Below are positions 1 through 7,910 of a stretch of DNA of 9,222 nucleotides, in pieces (the first letter of the stretch is position 1; the number at the start of each line of letters is the position of its first letter). The notes under the pieces are model-generated. The model saw only the letters and a program-made list of their open reading frames with translations. It was not told where the DNA came from and did no database searches. The position numbers and the translations under genes were made by a program. The DNA is from Chitinophagaceae bacterium (GTDB lineage Bacteria > Bacteroidota > Bacteroidia > Chitinophagales > Chitinophagaceae): assembly GCA_023251285.1 (NCBI GenBank), contig JAHEZB010000051.1:1-9222 (forward strand), given 5' to 3'.

Positions 1-1023
1 GCCGGCTTTGCCATTCTATGGATGATTGCGATGTGGTTTATTACCAATAAGCAGAGAAAAGCACTGGAAAAAGAAAAAATAAAAACACAGGCAGAGGCAG
101 AACAGAAAACGATTATATCTTCAATGAAAGATGAATTGGAAGTGCAGGTAGCCCAACGAACTGCTGAACTGACGAAGCAAAAAGAAGAACTGCAACACAC
201 GCTGGAAGAGCTCAAAGCCACACAATCACAACTCATTCAATCAGAAAAGATGGCTTCCCTTGGAGAACTTACCGCAGGCATTGCCCATGAAATTCAAAAT
301 CCTTTAAATTTTGTCAACAATTTTTCTGATGTAAATGCTGAATTAATAGATGAATTGAACGCTGAAAGGTTAAAGCCAAAAGAAGAACGCGATGAACAGC
401 TGGAAAATGAAATACTGAGTGATATAAAAGAAAACGAACAAAAAATAAATCATCATGGCAAACGCGCCGATGCCATCGTAAAAGGCATGCTACAGCATTC
501 AAGAAAAAGCACCGGTCAAAAAGAACCAACGGATATCAATGCTTTGTGTGACGAATATTTGCGATTAAGCTATCATGGATTAAGAGCAAAAGATAAATCG
601 TTTAATGCCACTTTGAAAACTGATTTCGATGAAAGTGTTCAGAATGTTAGCGTGATTCCACAGGAAATTGGGCGAGTGCTTTTGAATTTGTTTAATAACG
701 CATTTTATGCGGTAAGCGAAAAGCGGAAAGCAGAAACCGAAAAGGTAAACGCTGAAAGCAGCAGGTATGAACCAACGGTTTCTGTAAGTACAACGAAAAT
801 AGAGGGAAAAGTGCAGATCTGCGTAAAAGATAATGGCAGTGGTATTCCACAAAATATCATTGATAAAATCTTTCAGCCTTTTTTTACAACAAAACCTACC
901 GGAGAAGGGACGGGATTGGGCTTATCATTATCGTATGATATTATTAAAGCACATGGAGGAGAATTAAAAGTGGAAACAGGTACAGGAGAAGGGACGGACT
1001 TTATTATTTTATTACCGCTCTGA
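1..1023 (+). CDS. Sensor histidine kinase, C-terminal part (5' end outside window)
   Basis: This reading frame is open from the first base, so the gene is truncated by the window edge; the ATG at 22 lies inside a hydrophobic helix and is probably not the true start. The visible product begins with the end of a membrane helix (about nt 1-42), then a charged coiled coil (about nt 50-240). A HisKA domain follows, whose phospho-accepting histidine is the CAT codon at 286-288 in the motif AHEIQNPLNF. The HATPase domain shows an N-box (LNLFNNAFYAV), a G1 box (DNGSGIP), an F-box (FQPFFTTKP) and a G2 box (GTGLGLSLS). The domain is complete to the TGA at 1021-1023. It should autophosphorylate at the inner membrane and pass phosphate to a receiver; two receiver genes follow directly. 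The long acidic insert between the two HisKA helices is common in Bacteroidota kinases. The sensory domain is not visible, so the stimulus is unknown. Confidence 0.93.
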   Translation, partial: AGFAILWMIAMWFITNKQRKALEKEKIKTQAEAEQKTIISSMKDELEVQVAQRTAELTKQKEELQHTLEELKATQSQLIQSEKMASLGELTAGIAHEIQNPLNFVNNFSDVNAELIDELNAERLKPKEERDEQLENEILSDIKENEQKINHHGKRADAIVKGMLQHSRKSTGQKEPTDINALCDEYLRLSYHGLRAKDKSFNATLKTDFDESVQNVSVIPQEIGRVLLNLFNNAFYAVSEKRKAETEKVNAESSRYEPTVSVSTTKIEGKVQICVKDNGSGIPQNIIDKIFQPFFTTKPTGEGTGLGLSLSYDIIKAHGGELKVETGTGEGTDFIILLPL

Positions 1024-1121
1024 GTTTCGCAGAGTAATAATTACAATCAACAAACGGAATTAAGAAATAATTCAGAAGCTTACCAATAATTTGATTACGT
1101 GCTGTAGAGTTGATAAAAAAT

Positions 1122-1129
1122 TAATTTTG
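1122..1129 (+). promoter_or_regulatory. Possible -7 element (TAATTTTG) upstream of the receiver gene
   Basis: The sequence fits the Bacteroidota -7 consensus TAnnTTTG and lies 51 bp before the ATG at 1181, in the 157-bp spacer after the kinase gene. A TTTG at 1090-1093 is 28 bp upstream, longer than the usual spacing for a -33 element, so the assignment is weak. If real, the two receiver genes could be transcribed separately from the kinase. Confidence 0.25.
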
Positions 1130-1180
1130 AAAAAGGTATTAGAAAAATAAAAAAGAATATAAATTAAATACAAACCAACA

Positions 1181-1555
1181 ATGAAAGTTTTAGTAGTAGA
1201 TGACGAAGCAGATATGAAAACGCTGTTCGAACAGCGCTTCAGAAAAGAAATTAAAAGCGGCGAAATCGATTTTATTTTCGCAAATTCCGGTAACGAAGCG
1301 CTGGATTATCTGAACCGCCAAAACCATGAATTTGTATTAATTTTATCGGACATCAACATGCCGGGAATGAGCGGCCTGGAATTGCTGGAACACATCAAAC
1401 AAAAATACCAGTTTCCGCCACCAAAAGTAATGATGATCACAGCATATGGTGATGATTATAATTATAACCAGGCAATGAAACTTGGCGCTGATGACTTTCT
1501 TACAAAACCACTGGATTTTAATACATTAAAAGAAAAATTAAAAAAAAGTGAATAA
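1181..1555 (+). CDS. Single-domain response regulator (CheY-like receiver)
   Basis: This 124-aa protein is a lone receiver domain with no output domain. The acidic pocket is Asp7-Asp8 in VLVVDDE, the phospho-acceptor is Asp57 in LSDINMPGM, the switch Thr is Thr87 in MMITAYG, and the conserved Lys is Lys109 in the TKP motif. All key residues are present, so it should be phosphorylatable. The length is that of a typical CheY/Spo0F-type domain. It starts at ATG 1181 after an A-rich leader without a Shine-Dalgarno site, and its TAA stop overlaps the next ATG by one base (TAATG), implying translational coupling to the receiver-cyclase. The receiver of that downstream protein is clearly homologous and shares SDINMPGM and AYGD, so the two may derive from a tandem duplication. 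A role as phosphate shuttle or sink beside the cyclase is inferred. Confidence 0.93.
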   Translation: MKVLVVDDEADMKTLFEQRFRKEIKSGEIDFIFANSGNEALDYLNRQNHEFVLILSDINMPGMSGLELLEHIKQKYQFPPPKVMMITAYGDDYNYNQAMKLGADDFLTKPLDFNTLKEKLKKSE

Positions 1556-2595
1556 TGGCAAAAATATTAGTCGTTGACGACGAGACCGATTTGGAAGTAT
1601 TAATCAAACAAAAGTTTCGCCGCCAGATACGTGAACAGAAATACGAATTTACTTTTGCAAGCGATGGTAATGATGCGCTCAAAAAACTGGAAGAACATCC
1701 GGATACGGAAATTGTACTAAGCGATATCAACATGCCAGGCATGGATGGCTTAACACTGATTGGTAAACTAACCGAAGATAATCCGCTGATTAAATCCATT
1801 ATCGTTTCAGCTTATGGCGATATGGAAAATATCCGCACTGCGATGAACCGGGGAGCATATGATTTTTTATGCAAACCGGTAAACTTTGAGGACCTGGATG
1901 TCACCATTCAAAAAACAATGCGATATGTAAATCAGCTTCGTGAAACGGTTGAAGCCATCCGTGAAAATAATATCTTAAAAATGTACGTGGATAAAAACGT
2001 ACTGAATTTCATGAACAGCCGTGAGTTTGAATCCTCATTGTTGCTGAGTGAAAACATTGAAGGCACCGTCGCTTTTATTGACATTTGCAATTTTACAGCC
2101 ATCACAGAAAAAGAACCTGCAGATGTTGTGGTTAAACTCCTGAACCGCTATTTTGATGTAATGGTAAAAGAAATTATTGCCCAGGATGGATATATTGATA
2201 AATTTATGGGTGATGCCATCATGGCGATTTTCCGGGGAAAATTTCACCTGGACAGGGCGATTGACGCTTGCCTGGCGGTAAGAAAGCAAATAGAAAAATT
2301 GCCGCAACTTGCAGAAGGGTTGTCGTTCTTGCCCAAATTATCTATTGGTATAAATTGCGGTGAAATGATCTCCGGAAATATCGGCTCCGCGAATTTGCGC
2401 CGCCTGGACTATACTGTTATTGGCGATACCGTAAATACTGCTCAACGGCTTCAAAGTGTAGCCAAACAAGGTCAGGTTGTCATTAGTGAAGATTCTTATC
2501 AAAAAGTAAAAGATTCGTTTCATTGCGAGAAAATATCTGAGGTATCTTTAAAGCATAAAGCGCAACCGGTAATGATTTATGAAGTAGTAGATTAG
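1555..2595 (+). CDS. Response regulator with class III adenylyl cyclase output domain
   Basis: This 346-aa protein has an N-terminal receiver (about 1-120) with Asp8-Asp9, phospho-acceptor Asp57, Ser85 and Lys107. A helical linker follows (about 121-165), then a class III nucleotide cyclase domain (about 168-346). Catalytic residues are visible at the expected spacing: metal-binding Asp176 (FIDICNFT) and Asp220 (MGDAIMA), purine-selecting Lys216 and Thr287 (DYTVIGD), and transition-state Asn294 and Arg298 (VNTAQRL). A Lys/Thr pair is the class IIIb adenylyl cyclase signature, as in cyanobacterial CyaC, so cAMP from ATP is the likely product; guanylyl cyclase is less likely. It has no membrane segment and is probably cytosolic, acting as a homodimer controlled by receiver phosphorylation. 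Its gene is coupled to the preceding single-domain receiver and lies downstream of a histidine kinase, the obvious phosphodonor. Bicarbonate response is known for some class IIIb enzymes but cannot be read here. Confidence 0.93.
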   Translation: MAKILVVDDETDLEVLIKQKFRRQIREQKYEFTFASDGNDALKKLEEHPDTEIVLSDINMPGMDGLTLIGKLTEDNPLIKSIIVSAYGDMENIRTAMNRGAYDFLCKPVNFEDLDVTIQKTMRYVNQLRETVEAIRENNILKMYVDKNVLNFMNSREFESSLLLSENIEGTVAFIDICNFTAITEKEPADVVVKLLNRYFDVMVKEIIAQDGYIDKFMGDAIMAIFRGKFHLDRAIDACLAVRKQIEKLPQLAEGLSFLPKLSIGINCGEMISGNIGSANLRRLDYTVIGDTVNTAQRLQSVAKQGQVVISEDSYQKVKDSFHCEKISEVSLKHKAQPVMIYEVVD

Positions 2596-2670
2596 GAAAA
2601 TATGAATCAGCTTTATTTGTTTGTTTGCCCATCGTATTTAAACCCAACTTAACCTCATAAAATAAGACCA

Positions 2671-2688
2671 TGAAATGCCGGCATTTCA
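2671..2688. promoter_or_regulatory. Perfect 18-bp palindrome, candidate operator upstream of the GH31 gene
   Basis: TGAAATGCC followed directly by its exact reverse complement GGCATTTCA forms a perfect palindrome centred on a CG step. It ends 72 bp before the GH31 start and begins 75 bp after the cyclase stop. With no spacer and no good T-run after it, it looks more like a dimeric regulator site than a terminator. The even symmetry with central CG recalls LacI-family operators, but no regulator gene is in the window, so this is inference. I see nothing else of note in the 165-bp spacer. Confidence 0.4.
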
Positions 2689-2760
2689 ATTTTCGGCGTA
2701 ACAATTTTTTTGTAAAATAACTCTTACCAGCCCAAGACATGCAGTAAAAAAAAACCTCTT

Positions 2761-5160
2761 ATGCCACGAAAATTTTTATTAAAAATAATTGCTTATTCTT
2801 TATTCTTTTTTGCTATTAGCTATGCTTCTAATGCCCAAAAAGAACCGAACCGGCTCATCAACGAACCGGTAGATATCAGTCCTGACTTTCACAATTTTGT
2901 AAATGCATATTTTCTGGCTGACAGCCTTACGTCATTTGATCCAAATACAATCTCCGGAACGGTTGAATGGCAGCGGAATCATTATGTTCGGCGTATGGCT
3001 TTTAATAATGAGCTGGCAGCATTGCAACCTTATGAAAACACTATTTTTCCTGCATCAGAATACCAACAGGATCCGGTGCTTCCTTTCAGCATTCAATTTG
3101 TTTCTCCACGAACAATTCGTTTAAGGATGAACACCGGTCTTGTAGTAAAAGATGAAAAGGACACGCTCATGTTTGCAAAAGAACCTGCAACTGATCATTC
3201 GTGGAAATATACCAAAATAAACGGCGGCTATGTTTATACCAGCGCCTTCGGTTCTGTAACCATTCGCCAATATCCGTGGCATATAGAAATAAGAGATGCG
3301 AATGGAAAATTGCTCACAGAAACTTTTCATGCGAAAGATAATAGCGGTAGTTACACACCGATACTTCCTTTTTCTTTTGTGCAACGTTCTGCTGATTTTA
3401 CCAGGAGCGTTGCCGCTTCATTTACCGCTGCTCCCGAAGAAAAGATCTTTGGTTGTGGTGAATCTTTTACCAATCTGAACAAGCATGGCCAAAAGGTGGT
3501 TTTATCTACTTTCGACGCAAACGGTGTGCAAACTCCGAACATGTATAAACCTATTCCGTTTTTTATGAGCAGCAATGGTTATGGAATGTTTATGCATACC
3601 TCTACTCCTGTTACCTGCGACTTTGGACAAGCATTCAATGGCGTCAATACTTTGATGATCGGCGATGATCAACTGGACTTATTCATTTTCATTGGCGATC
3701 CAAAAGACATTCTGAATGAATATACAAATATCACCGGCAAATCTCCGATGCCGCCTTTGTGGAGTTTTGGTTTTTGGATGAGCCGCATCACGTATTCATC
3801 AGAAGCAGAGGTAAGAGATGTGGCAGCCAAACTGAGAGAAAACAAAGTGCCGGCTGATGTCATTCATTTAGATGTGGGTTGGTTTCAAACTGACTGGCGT
3901 TCTGACTTTCAGTTTTCAAAAGAGCGGTTTAAAGACCCGAAGAAAATGATCAGTGATCTCGGTAAAGACGGTTTTCACATTTCATTATGGCAGCTTCCTT
4001 ATTTTGTTCCAAAAAACCGGTTATTTCCTGAGATTGTTAAAAAAGGATTTTATGTAAAAGACGCTAAAGGAAATTTACCTTACCCCGATGCTATCATAGA
4101 TTTTTCCAACCCACAAGCGGTGAATTGGTATCAGCAACACATTGATACTTTATTAAAAATGGGAGTTGGTGCTATCAAAGTTGACTTTGGCGAAGCGGCT
4201 CCTGAATATGGTTTGTATGCATCAGGCCGCAGCGGATTTTATGAGCACAATTTATATCCGTTGCGATATAATAAAGCAATAGCCGACATTACGAAAAAAG
4301 TAACGGGCGACAATATCATTTGGGCGCGCTCTGCATGGGCAGGAAGTCAGCGCTACCCGATCCATTGGGGCGGCGATGCAGAAAATACTTCTTCTGCAAT
4401 GCTGGCTACTTTGCGTGGCGGATTATCATTTGGCTTATCCGGCTTTGCATTCTGGAGTCATGATATCGGAGGTTTTGTTTTGAAATCTCCCGAGGACCTT
4501 TATCGCCGGTGGACGCCGTTTGGTTTCCTCACTTCTCATACAAGAGCGCATGGCGCTCCGCCAAAAGAACCGTGGGCTTATGGCAAAGCTTTTTTGGATG
4601 AATTCCGCCTCAGTGATAATATGAAATATGAGCTGATGCCTTATGTGTATGCACAGGCCAAACAATGCACAGAACTGGGTTTACCAATGGTTCGCGCTTT
4701 GTTTGTAGAATATCCAAAAGATGCTGGTTGCTGGCTGGTTGAAGATGAATATTTATTTGGTTCCGATATTCTTGTCGCGCCATTTTTCCAGGACAGCACT
4801 TATGAAAGAGATGTTTACTTACCAAAAGGAAGTTGGATCAATTATCAGAGCGGTGAAGTGTATAACGGAGGCTGGCATCACATAAAAGGCGGCAAAATTC
4901 CGGCGGTGATTTTAGTGCGTGATGGAGCTGTAATTCCAAAAGTAAAACTGGCGCAATCAACAAAAGACATTGACTGGAAAAACATACAACTGGTGGTTTA
5001 TAATTCCGGTAATTCAAATTCGACCGGATATGTGTGTCTGCCTTCAGATAATGTTTTACGACCTGTTTCTGTTACCAATAAGAATGGAAAATATGTATTG
5101 GAAAATGATCCATTAAAAGGTGCTGTAAAATGGGATGTGCATTCTTATCAGGCGCAGTAG
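2761..5160 (+). CDS. Secreted GH31 family glycoside hydrolase, YicI-like (probable alpha-xylosidase or alpha-glucosidase)
   Basis: This 799-aa protein starts with a type I signal peptide (basic MPRK, hydrophobic core, likely cleavage after Ala25 in SNA|QKE), so it acts in the periplasm or beyond. An N-terminal beta-sandwich (about 60-315) leads into the GH31 (beta/alpha)8 barrel (about 330-650) and C-terminal beta domains. The catalytic nucleophile is Asp475 in KVDFGE and the acid/base is Asp539 in HWGGD; WSHDIGGF (565-572) and LRGGLSFGLSG (551-561) are family hallmarks. These blocks closely resemble E. coli YicI, an alpha-xylosidase, and the length is similar to YicI (about 770 aa) plus a signal peptide. 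The barrel segment HLDVGWF (369-375) differs from YicI, so release of alpha-linked xylose is likely but alpha-glucosidase activity cannot be excluded. No SusC/D transporter or other hydrolase lies beside it, and the gene appears to stand alone. Confidence 0.92.
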   Translation: MPRKFLLKIIAYSLFFFAISYASNAQKEPNRLINEPVDISPDFHNFVNAYFLADSLTSFDPNTISGTVEWQRNHYVRRMAFNNELAALQPYENTIFPASEYQQDPVLPFSIQFVSPRTIRLRMNTGLVVKDEKDTLMFAKEPATDHSWKYTKINGGYVYTSAFGSVTIRQYPWHIEIRDANGKLLTETFHAKDNSGSYTPILPFSFVQRSADFTRSVAASFTAAPEEKIFGCGESFTNLNKHGQKVVLSTFDANGVQTPNMYKPIPFFMSSNGYGMFMHTSTPVTCDFGQAFNGVNTLMIGDDQLDLFIFIGDPKDILNEYTNITGKSPMPPLWSFGFWMSRITYSSEAEVRDVAAKLRENKVPADVIHLDVGWFQTDWRSDFQFSKERFKDPKKMISDLGKDGFHISLWQLPYFVPKNRLFPEIVKKGFYVKDAKGNLPYPDAIIDFSNPQAVNWYQQHIDTLLKMGVGAIKVDFGEAAPEYGLYASGRSGFYEHNLYPLRYNKAIADITKKVTGDNIIWARSAWAGSQRYPIHWGGDAENTSSAMLATLRGGLSFGLSGFAFWSHDIGGFVLKSPEDLYRRWTPFGFLTSHTRAHGAPPKEPWAYGKAFLDEFRLSDNMKYELMPYVYAQAKQCTELGLPMVRALFVEYPKDAGCWLVEDEYLFGSDILVAPFFQDSTYERDVYLPKGSWINYQSGEVYNGGWHHIKGGKIPAVILVRDGAVIPKVKLAQSTKDIDWKNIQLVVYNSGNSNSTGYVCLPSDNVLRPVSVTNKNGKYVLENDPLKGAVKWDVHSYQAQ

Positions 5161-5356
5161 TAATAAACGGCATTGCCCAATAACTGCGGCTTCCTTAAAG
5201 AATACAGGAATTCGTTTTATTTCTTCGTGGACTGGATTCTTAGATAAATTAATGGTTAGGAATTCAATAGCCAAAAGAAAAAAATGAATAAAGGTTCAGA
5301 TTTTTATTATAACTTTCTGCTGTAATTCAATTATTCCTGACAAACACATTACCTGT
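5161..5356. other. Non-coding spacer, no supported feature
   Basis: This is the first part of the 262-bp gap after the GH31 stop. I see no convincing ORF, tRNA, or hairpin with a T-run. The only repeats are short AGGAATTC copies at about 5207 and 5258, which are too small to interpret. Confidence 0.5.
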
Positions 5357-5413
5357 GAAACATACATACGTTAATGTTTCTTTCCGTATAGCTTTCTGAA
5401 TCTATATCGGAAA
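5357..5413 (+). promoter_or_regulatory. Two abutting stem-loops in the leader of the membrane-protein operon
   Basis: GAAACAT (5357-5363) pairs with ATGTTTC (5374-5380) around a 10-nt loop. Immediately next, TTTCCGTATAG (5381-5391) pairs with CTATATCGGAAA (5402-5413), with one bulged T, around another 10-nt loop. The second ends nine bases before the ATG at 5423. The pair may be a structured 5' leader affecting translation, or two operator half-site pairs with centres about 28 bp apart. A weak -7-like TAGCTTTC (5389-5396) lies inside the second hairpin but has no clear -33 partner. Function is unproven. Confidence 0.4.
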
Positions 5414-5422
5414 TTCAATTTA

Positions 5423-6304
5423 ATGTGGAAAATCATGTCAGACGAATCTTCATCCCCGAAGCCTGTTTCAATATCTACTTATTTAATTATTTCAGGAGCA
5501 AGCCTGATCGCCGCAATTGCTATTGGGTATTATTATTTTCATTCGATGAAACAAAGTGGAACAGAAAAAATGGATAACCAGGTTTTTTACCTCGTGTTGG
5601 TGCTTTTTGGAATAGCCGTAAGTGCGCTCATATTTGGCATTATGAATTCTTACGCAGCCCTTAATGGCGTTCAATCAGGTGTTACTTACAAATTTACCGG
5701 ACCTGTAGTTGGTGTAATACTTACCGTTTTGGGCGGATTTATGCTTCCCAAAGGTGGTACAGATCAGTTACTTTCTATCCATGTTTCTGACCAGGATAAC
5801 AACCCAATAACGAAGGGAACTGTATCTATAACTTTTCCCCAGTACCAGCGGCAAGGTTCTATTGGCAACGATGGTATGGTGGTATTTCCGCAAATACCTT
5901 CTGATCAGTTGCGAAATAAGATCATCATTAACATTGCAAGTGACGGCTATACTCCTAAAATCCTGGATACGCTGCTTTCAAATTTCGGACGTGTCGATGT
6001 CACGCTGGACCAGGCAAAAGTTATCCGCATTTCCGGTACAGTAAAAGATGCCGCAGATAATCCGATCAGGGATGTAGAAGTACAGGTTGATGGAACGCCT
6101 TATGCGGCAAAAACGATTAATGATGGAAGCTTTGATATTCCTATTCCAGGTTATCATTTTGGAGATAGAATTACGTTGGTTACTTCTCATCCGGCCTATG
6201 AAGATAAATCCAAAGAATTTGATATCGAATCAGGTGAAATTGACAAGATAGAATTTGTACTGAATCCGATACCAGTGAATCATTCTAAATCAAAGAAAAA
6301 ATGA
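5423..6304 (+). CDS. Inner-membrane protein with two carboxypeptidase-regulatory-like beta-sandwich domains
   Basis: This 293-aa protein is not a family I can name. It has three predicted membrane helices (about residues 18-39, 54-76 and 92-109), then two beta-sandwich modules (about 115-197 and 200-283). Both modules show the carboxypeptidase-regulatory/transthyretin-like pattern; the second contains ISGTVKDAADNPIRDVEV and a T.NDGSFDIPIPG segment. The C-terminus is very basic (SKSKKK). An N-terminus-in topology would put both modules in the periplasm, but this is inferred. The start is uncertain: ATG 5423 gives MWKIMSDESS, while ATG 5435 gives MSDESS, an equally natural N-terminus. Its TGA stop overlaps the next ATG (ATGA at 6301-6304), so the two genes are translationally coupled and probably work together. 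There is no enzyme motif. Confidence 0.8.
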   Translation: MWKIMSDESSSPKPVSISTYLIISGASLIAAIAIGYYYFHSMKQSGTEKMDNQVFYLVLVLFGIAVSALIFGIMNSYAALNGVQSGVTYKFTGPVVGVILTVLGGFMLPKGGTDQLLSIHVSDQDNNPITKGTVSITFPQYQRQGSIGNDGMVVFPQIPSDQLRNKIIINIASDGYTPKILDTLLSNFGRVDVTLDQAKVIRISGTVKDAADNPIRDVEVQVDGTPYAAKTINDGSFDIPIPGYHFGDRITLVTSHPAYEDKSKEFDIESGEIDKIEFVLNPIPVNHSKSKKK

Positions 6305-7845
6305 AACAACTTGTTTTTCTTTCTGCGTGTATCGCCATACTGTCGAACCATGCAGACGCACAGCAGGTAATCATCAAAGGAACCCTCCGCTGCATGAACA
6401 ATGGAATAGCCACTTCCACAAGAGGTGCTACTAACATCGTTATTATTCCTTCCTTCAATCCGGCAGCATCTGTAGCAACGACCACCACACCTGAAGGTTT
6501 TTTTCAGATCAATACCGGTTGGAACGCTGCGAATCTAAAAGATAAAGATGTAACGCTTTACATCATTACCAAATGCAGCAGTTGTAAAAAAGTGCAGCGG
6601 GTTTTCATTTCTGAAGATCTGGATAAGCGGAATACTGATCCAACAAAAATGTATGTTACCGTAAAAAACTGGAAACTTCTCGAGAATTGCCAAACTATGG
6701 AACTGCCCGATATTCTATCAGAAAAACTGCTTGATTCAGCGCAACATTTGCCTGCCCAGGATATTAGCGGCAAAGCGCCCGGAAGTCCGGCACTCGCACC
6801 TGTTTCTTTTATTAACCTGTTTGAAAAACTCGCTGCTATTGCTGCAACGCCGAATTTCGGATTATTTAAGGTGACTGTCCTTCAGCCCGGGAAAATTCAA
6901 TATGGCGTTTTTCTGCATTCTTCTCCAATGACAAATACTGATAATACCGGTTTTAATTTCGCGCCTTCGCGCAACCTTTCTGAAGCGGTTTTTTGGAATG
7001 CGTCAGCGATTGCGAACAGCAGCCAACCTAATAATATCAGCCTTCTCGCCAACTTTAAGAACAACATTAAATTATCCGGCTATGAGCAGATCAGCAAACA
7101 ATTCTATATTGGATTAGGAGGTATTTATACAAAACAGGACCAAATCCGGCAAATGCAGATATTTGGAATAGGCGCCTCAAACAGTGGCGTTACGATTGAT
7201 GGTGTAAACCACCCGGAAAAATTGCAGGAATATGCCGTTTTTTTAGCCCCGGTTTATAAGATCAATAACAAAATGAGCGCTGCTATTACCATCAAATCTA
7301 TCTGGCAGCAATTTAACAATCCTGACCTGGTAGCATTAGAGCAGTCGAATGGGAGTGACAATACGGCTTATAATTTCTTCCGCGACGACAGTATCCGTAA
7401 ACAAAATTTTGATGTGGATCTGTCATTCAGTTATAAAATAAGCAGCTTCTTGCAAGCGGGTGTTTCACTTATGAATCTTGCAGGAACGAAATTATATGCT
7501 AATGAATTTGTTCGGGATTCAGCGAATCAGTCATATGTGAACCAGCGCGCCTATGGATTGGGTTTGTGTTATAAAAGAGGAAGATTGAATGTAGGCGTGG
7601 ATGCGTTATTTACCGACAAAGAATTCTATGATGCCTCGCTTGGTGTAAACTATGTTCCATTTAATAATGGATTGATTGCAGCAGGTTACGCTTTCAAACA
7701 AAAAAGTTTTTCATTATCATTCAGGCTTAAGCATTTTAAAATAGCTTACATTAATGATAATGGCTTGGTAATAAATGACGTCAAAAGAGCAAGGAGCAAA
7801 ATTTTTAACGGTGCAATCTATACCGGCTTTGTATTTGACTTTTGA
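6301..7845 (+). CDS. Predicted outer-membrane beta-barrel protein with N-terminal beta-sandwich domain
   Basis: This 514-aa protein begins with a type I signal peptide (likely cut after Ala20, ADA|QQ). A beta-rich domain follows (about 22-125), with a carboxypeptidase-regulatory-like pattern (IIKGTLRC near the start, then TPEGFFQI). It contains a CSSC motif (Cys92/Cys95) plus Cys31 and Cys130, which could form disulfides or bind metal. After a Pro/Ala-rich linker (about 145-170), residues about 185-514 show alternating amphipathic strands, and the chain ends in aromatic FVFDF; a terminal Phe is the usual outer-membrane barrel signal. It has no TonB box or plug, so it is not a SusC-type transporter, and I do not see the PorP/SprF N-terminal signature. 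The four-base overlap with the preceding gene suggests a cross-envelope pair. Substrate or partner is unknown. Confidence 0.8.
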   Translation: MKQLVFLSACIAILSNHADAQQVIIKGTLRCMNNGIATSTRGATNIVIIPSFNPAASVATTTTPEGFFQINTGWNAANLKDKDVTLYIITKCSSCKKVQRVFISEDLDKRNTDPTKMYVTVKNWKLLENCQTMELPDILSEKLLDSAQHLPAQDISGKAPGSPALAPVSFINLFEKLAAIAATPNFGLFKVTVLQPGKIQYGVFLHSSPMTNTDNTGFNFAPSRNLSEAVFWNASAIANSSQPNNISLLANFKNNIKLSGYEQISKQFYIGLGGIYTKQDQIRQMQIFGIGASNSGVTIDGVNHPEKLQEYAVFLAPVYKINNKMSAAITIKSIWQQFNNPDLVALEQSNGSDNTAYNFFRDDSIRKQNFDVDLSFSYKISSFLQAGVSLMNLAGTKLYANEFVRDSANQSYVNQRAYGLGLCYKRGRLNVGVDALFTDKEFYDASLGVNYVPFNNGLIAAGYAFKQKSFSLSFRLKHFKIAYINDNGLVINDVKRARSKIFNGAIYTGFVFDF

Positions 7846-7901
7846 CAATTGTCTCGCTTTAGGATGATAAGCAGCGATCGAATCAATCCGGCTTTTACAG
7901 T
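7846..7901. other. Left flank of the insertion sequence, containing the left target half-site
   Basis: This 56-bp remnant lies between the outer-membrane gene stop and the element. Its last bases, TTTACAGT (7894-7901), plus the core AA reappear in the target-binding loop of the predicted bridge RNA at 8033-8042. No terminator with a clear T-run is seen. GACAATTGTC at 7844-7853, overlapping the stop codon, is a short palindrome of unclear meaning. Confidence 0.55.
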
Positions 7902-7903
7902 AA
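7902..7903 (+). other. Left core dinucleotide (AA) of the IS insertion
   Basis: This is the point where the match to the left target guide (8033-8042) meets the match to the right donor guide (reverse complement of 8131-8139). Its identity as AA follows from the overlap with the right junction. The alternative 7903-7904 cannot be excluded. Confidence 0.6.
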
Positions 7904-7910
7904 ACCTTTG
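7903..7910 (+). promoter_or_regulatory. -7 half of a promoter assembled at the IS circle junction (AACCTTTG)
   Basis: AACCTTTG matches the Bacteroidota -7 consensus TAnnTTTG at all but the first fixed base. In the integrated copy no TTG lies at the right distance upstream. In the circle the right-end TTTG (9195-9198) would sit 19 bp upstream, which is good spacing. The resulting transcript would run through the bridge RNA and towards the recombinase gene. Confidence 0.5.

Noticed and set aside
1057..1073. Small hairpin GAATTA/TAATTC after the histidine kinase gene as a terminator.
   Set aside because: It has only six A/T-rich base pairs and no T-run, so it is not convincing.
2407..2409. Asp285 of the cyclase as the purine-selecting residue (class IIIa pattern).
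   Set aside because: The spacing to Asn294 is nine; the family spacing of seven points to Thr287, giving the class IIIb Lys/Thr pair instead.
6307..6330. Lipobox-like LSAC (residues 7-10) in the outer-membrane protein, suggesting a lipoprotein.
   Set aside because: Only nine residues precede the Cys, too short for a lipoprotein signal, and the hydrophobic stretch continues to a good type I site at ADA|QQ.
6301..7845. PorP/SprF type IX secretion component or SusC-type transporter for the outer-membrane protein.
   Set aside because: It is longer than PorP/SprF, lacks its N-terminal signature, and has no TonB box or plug domain.
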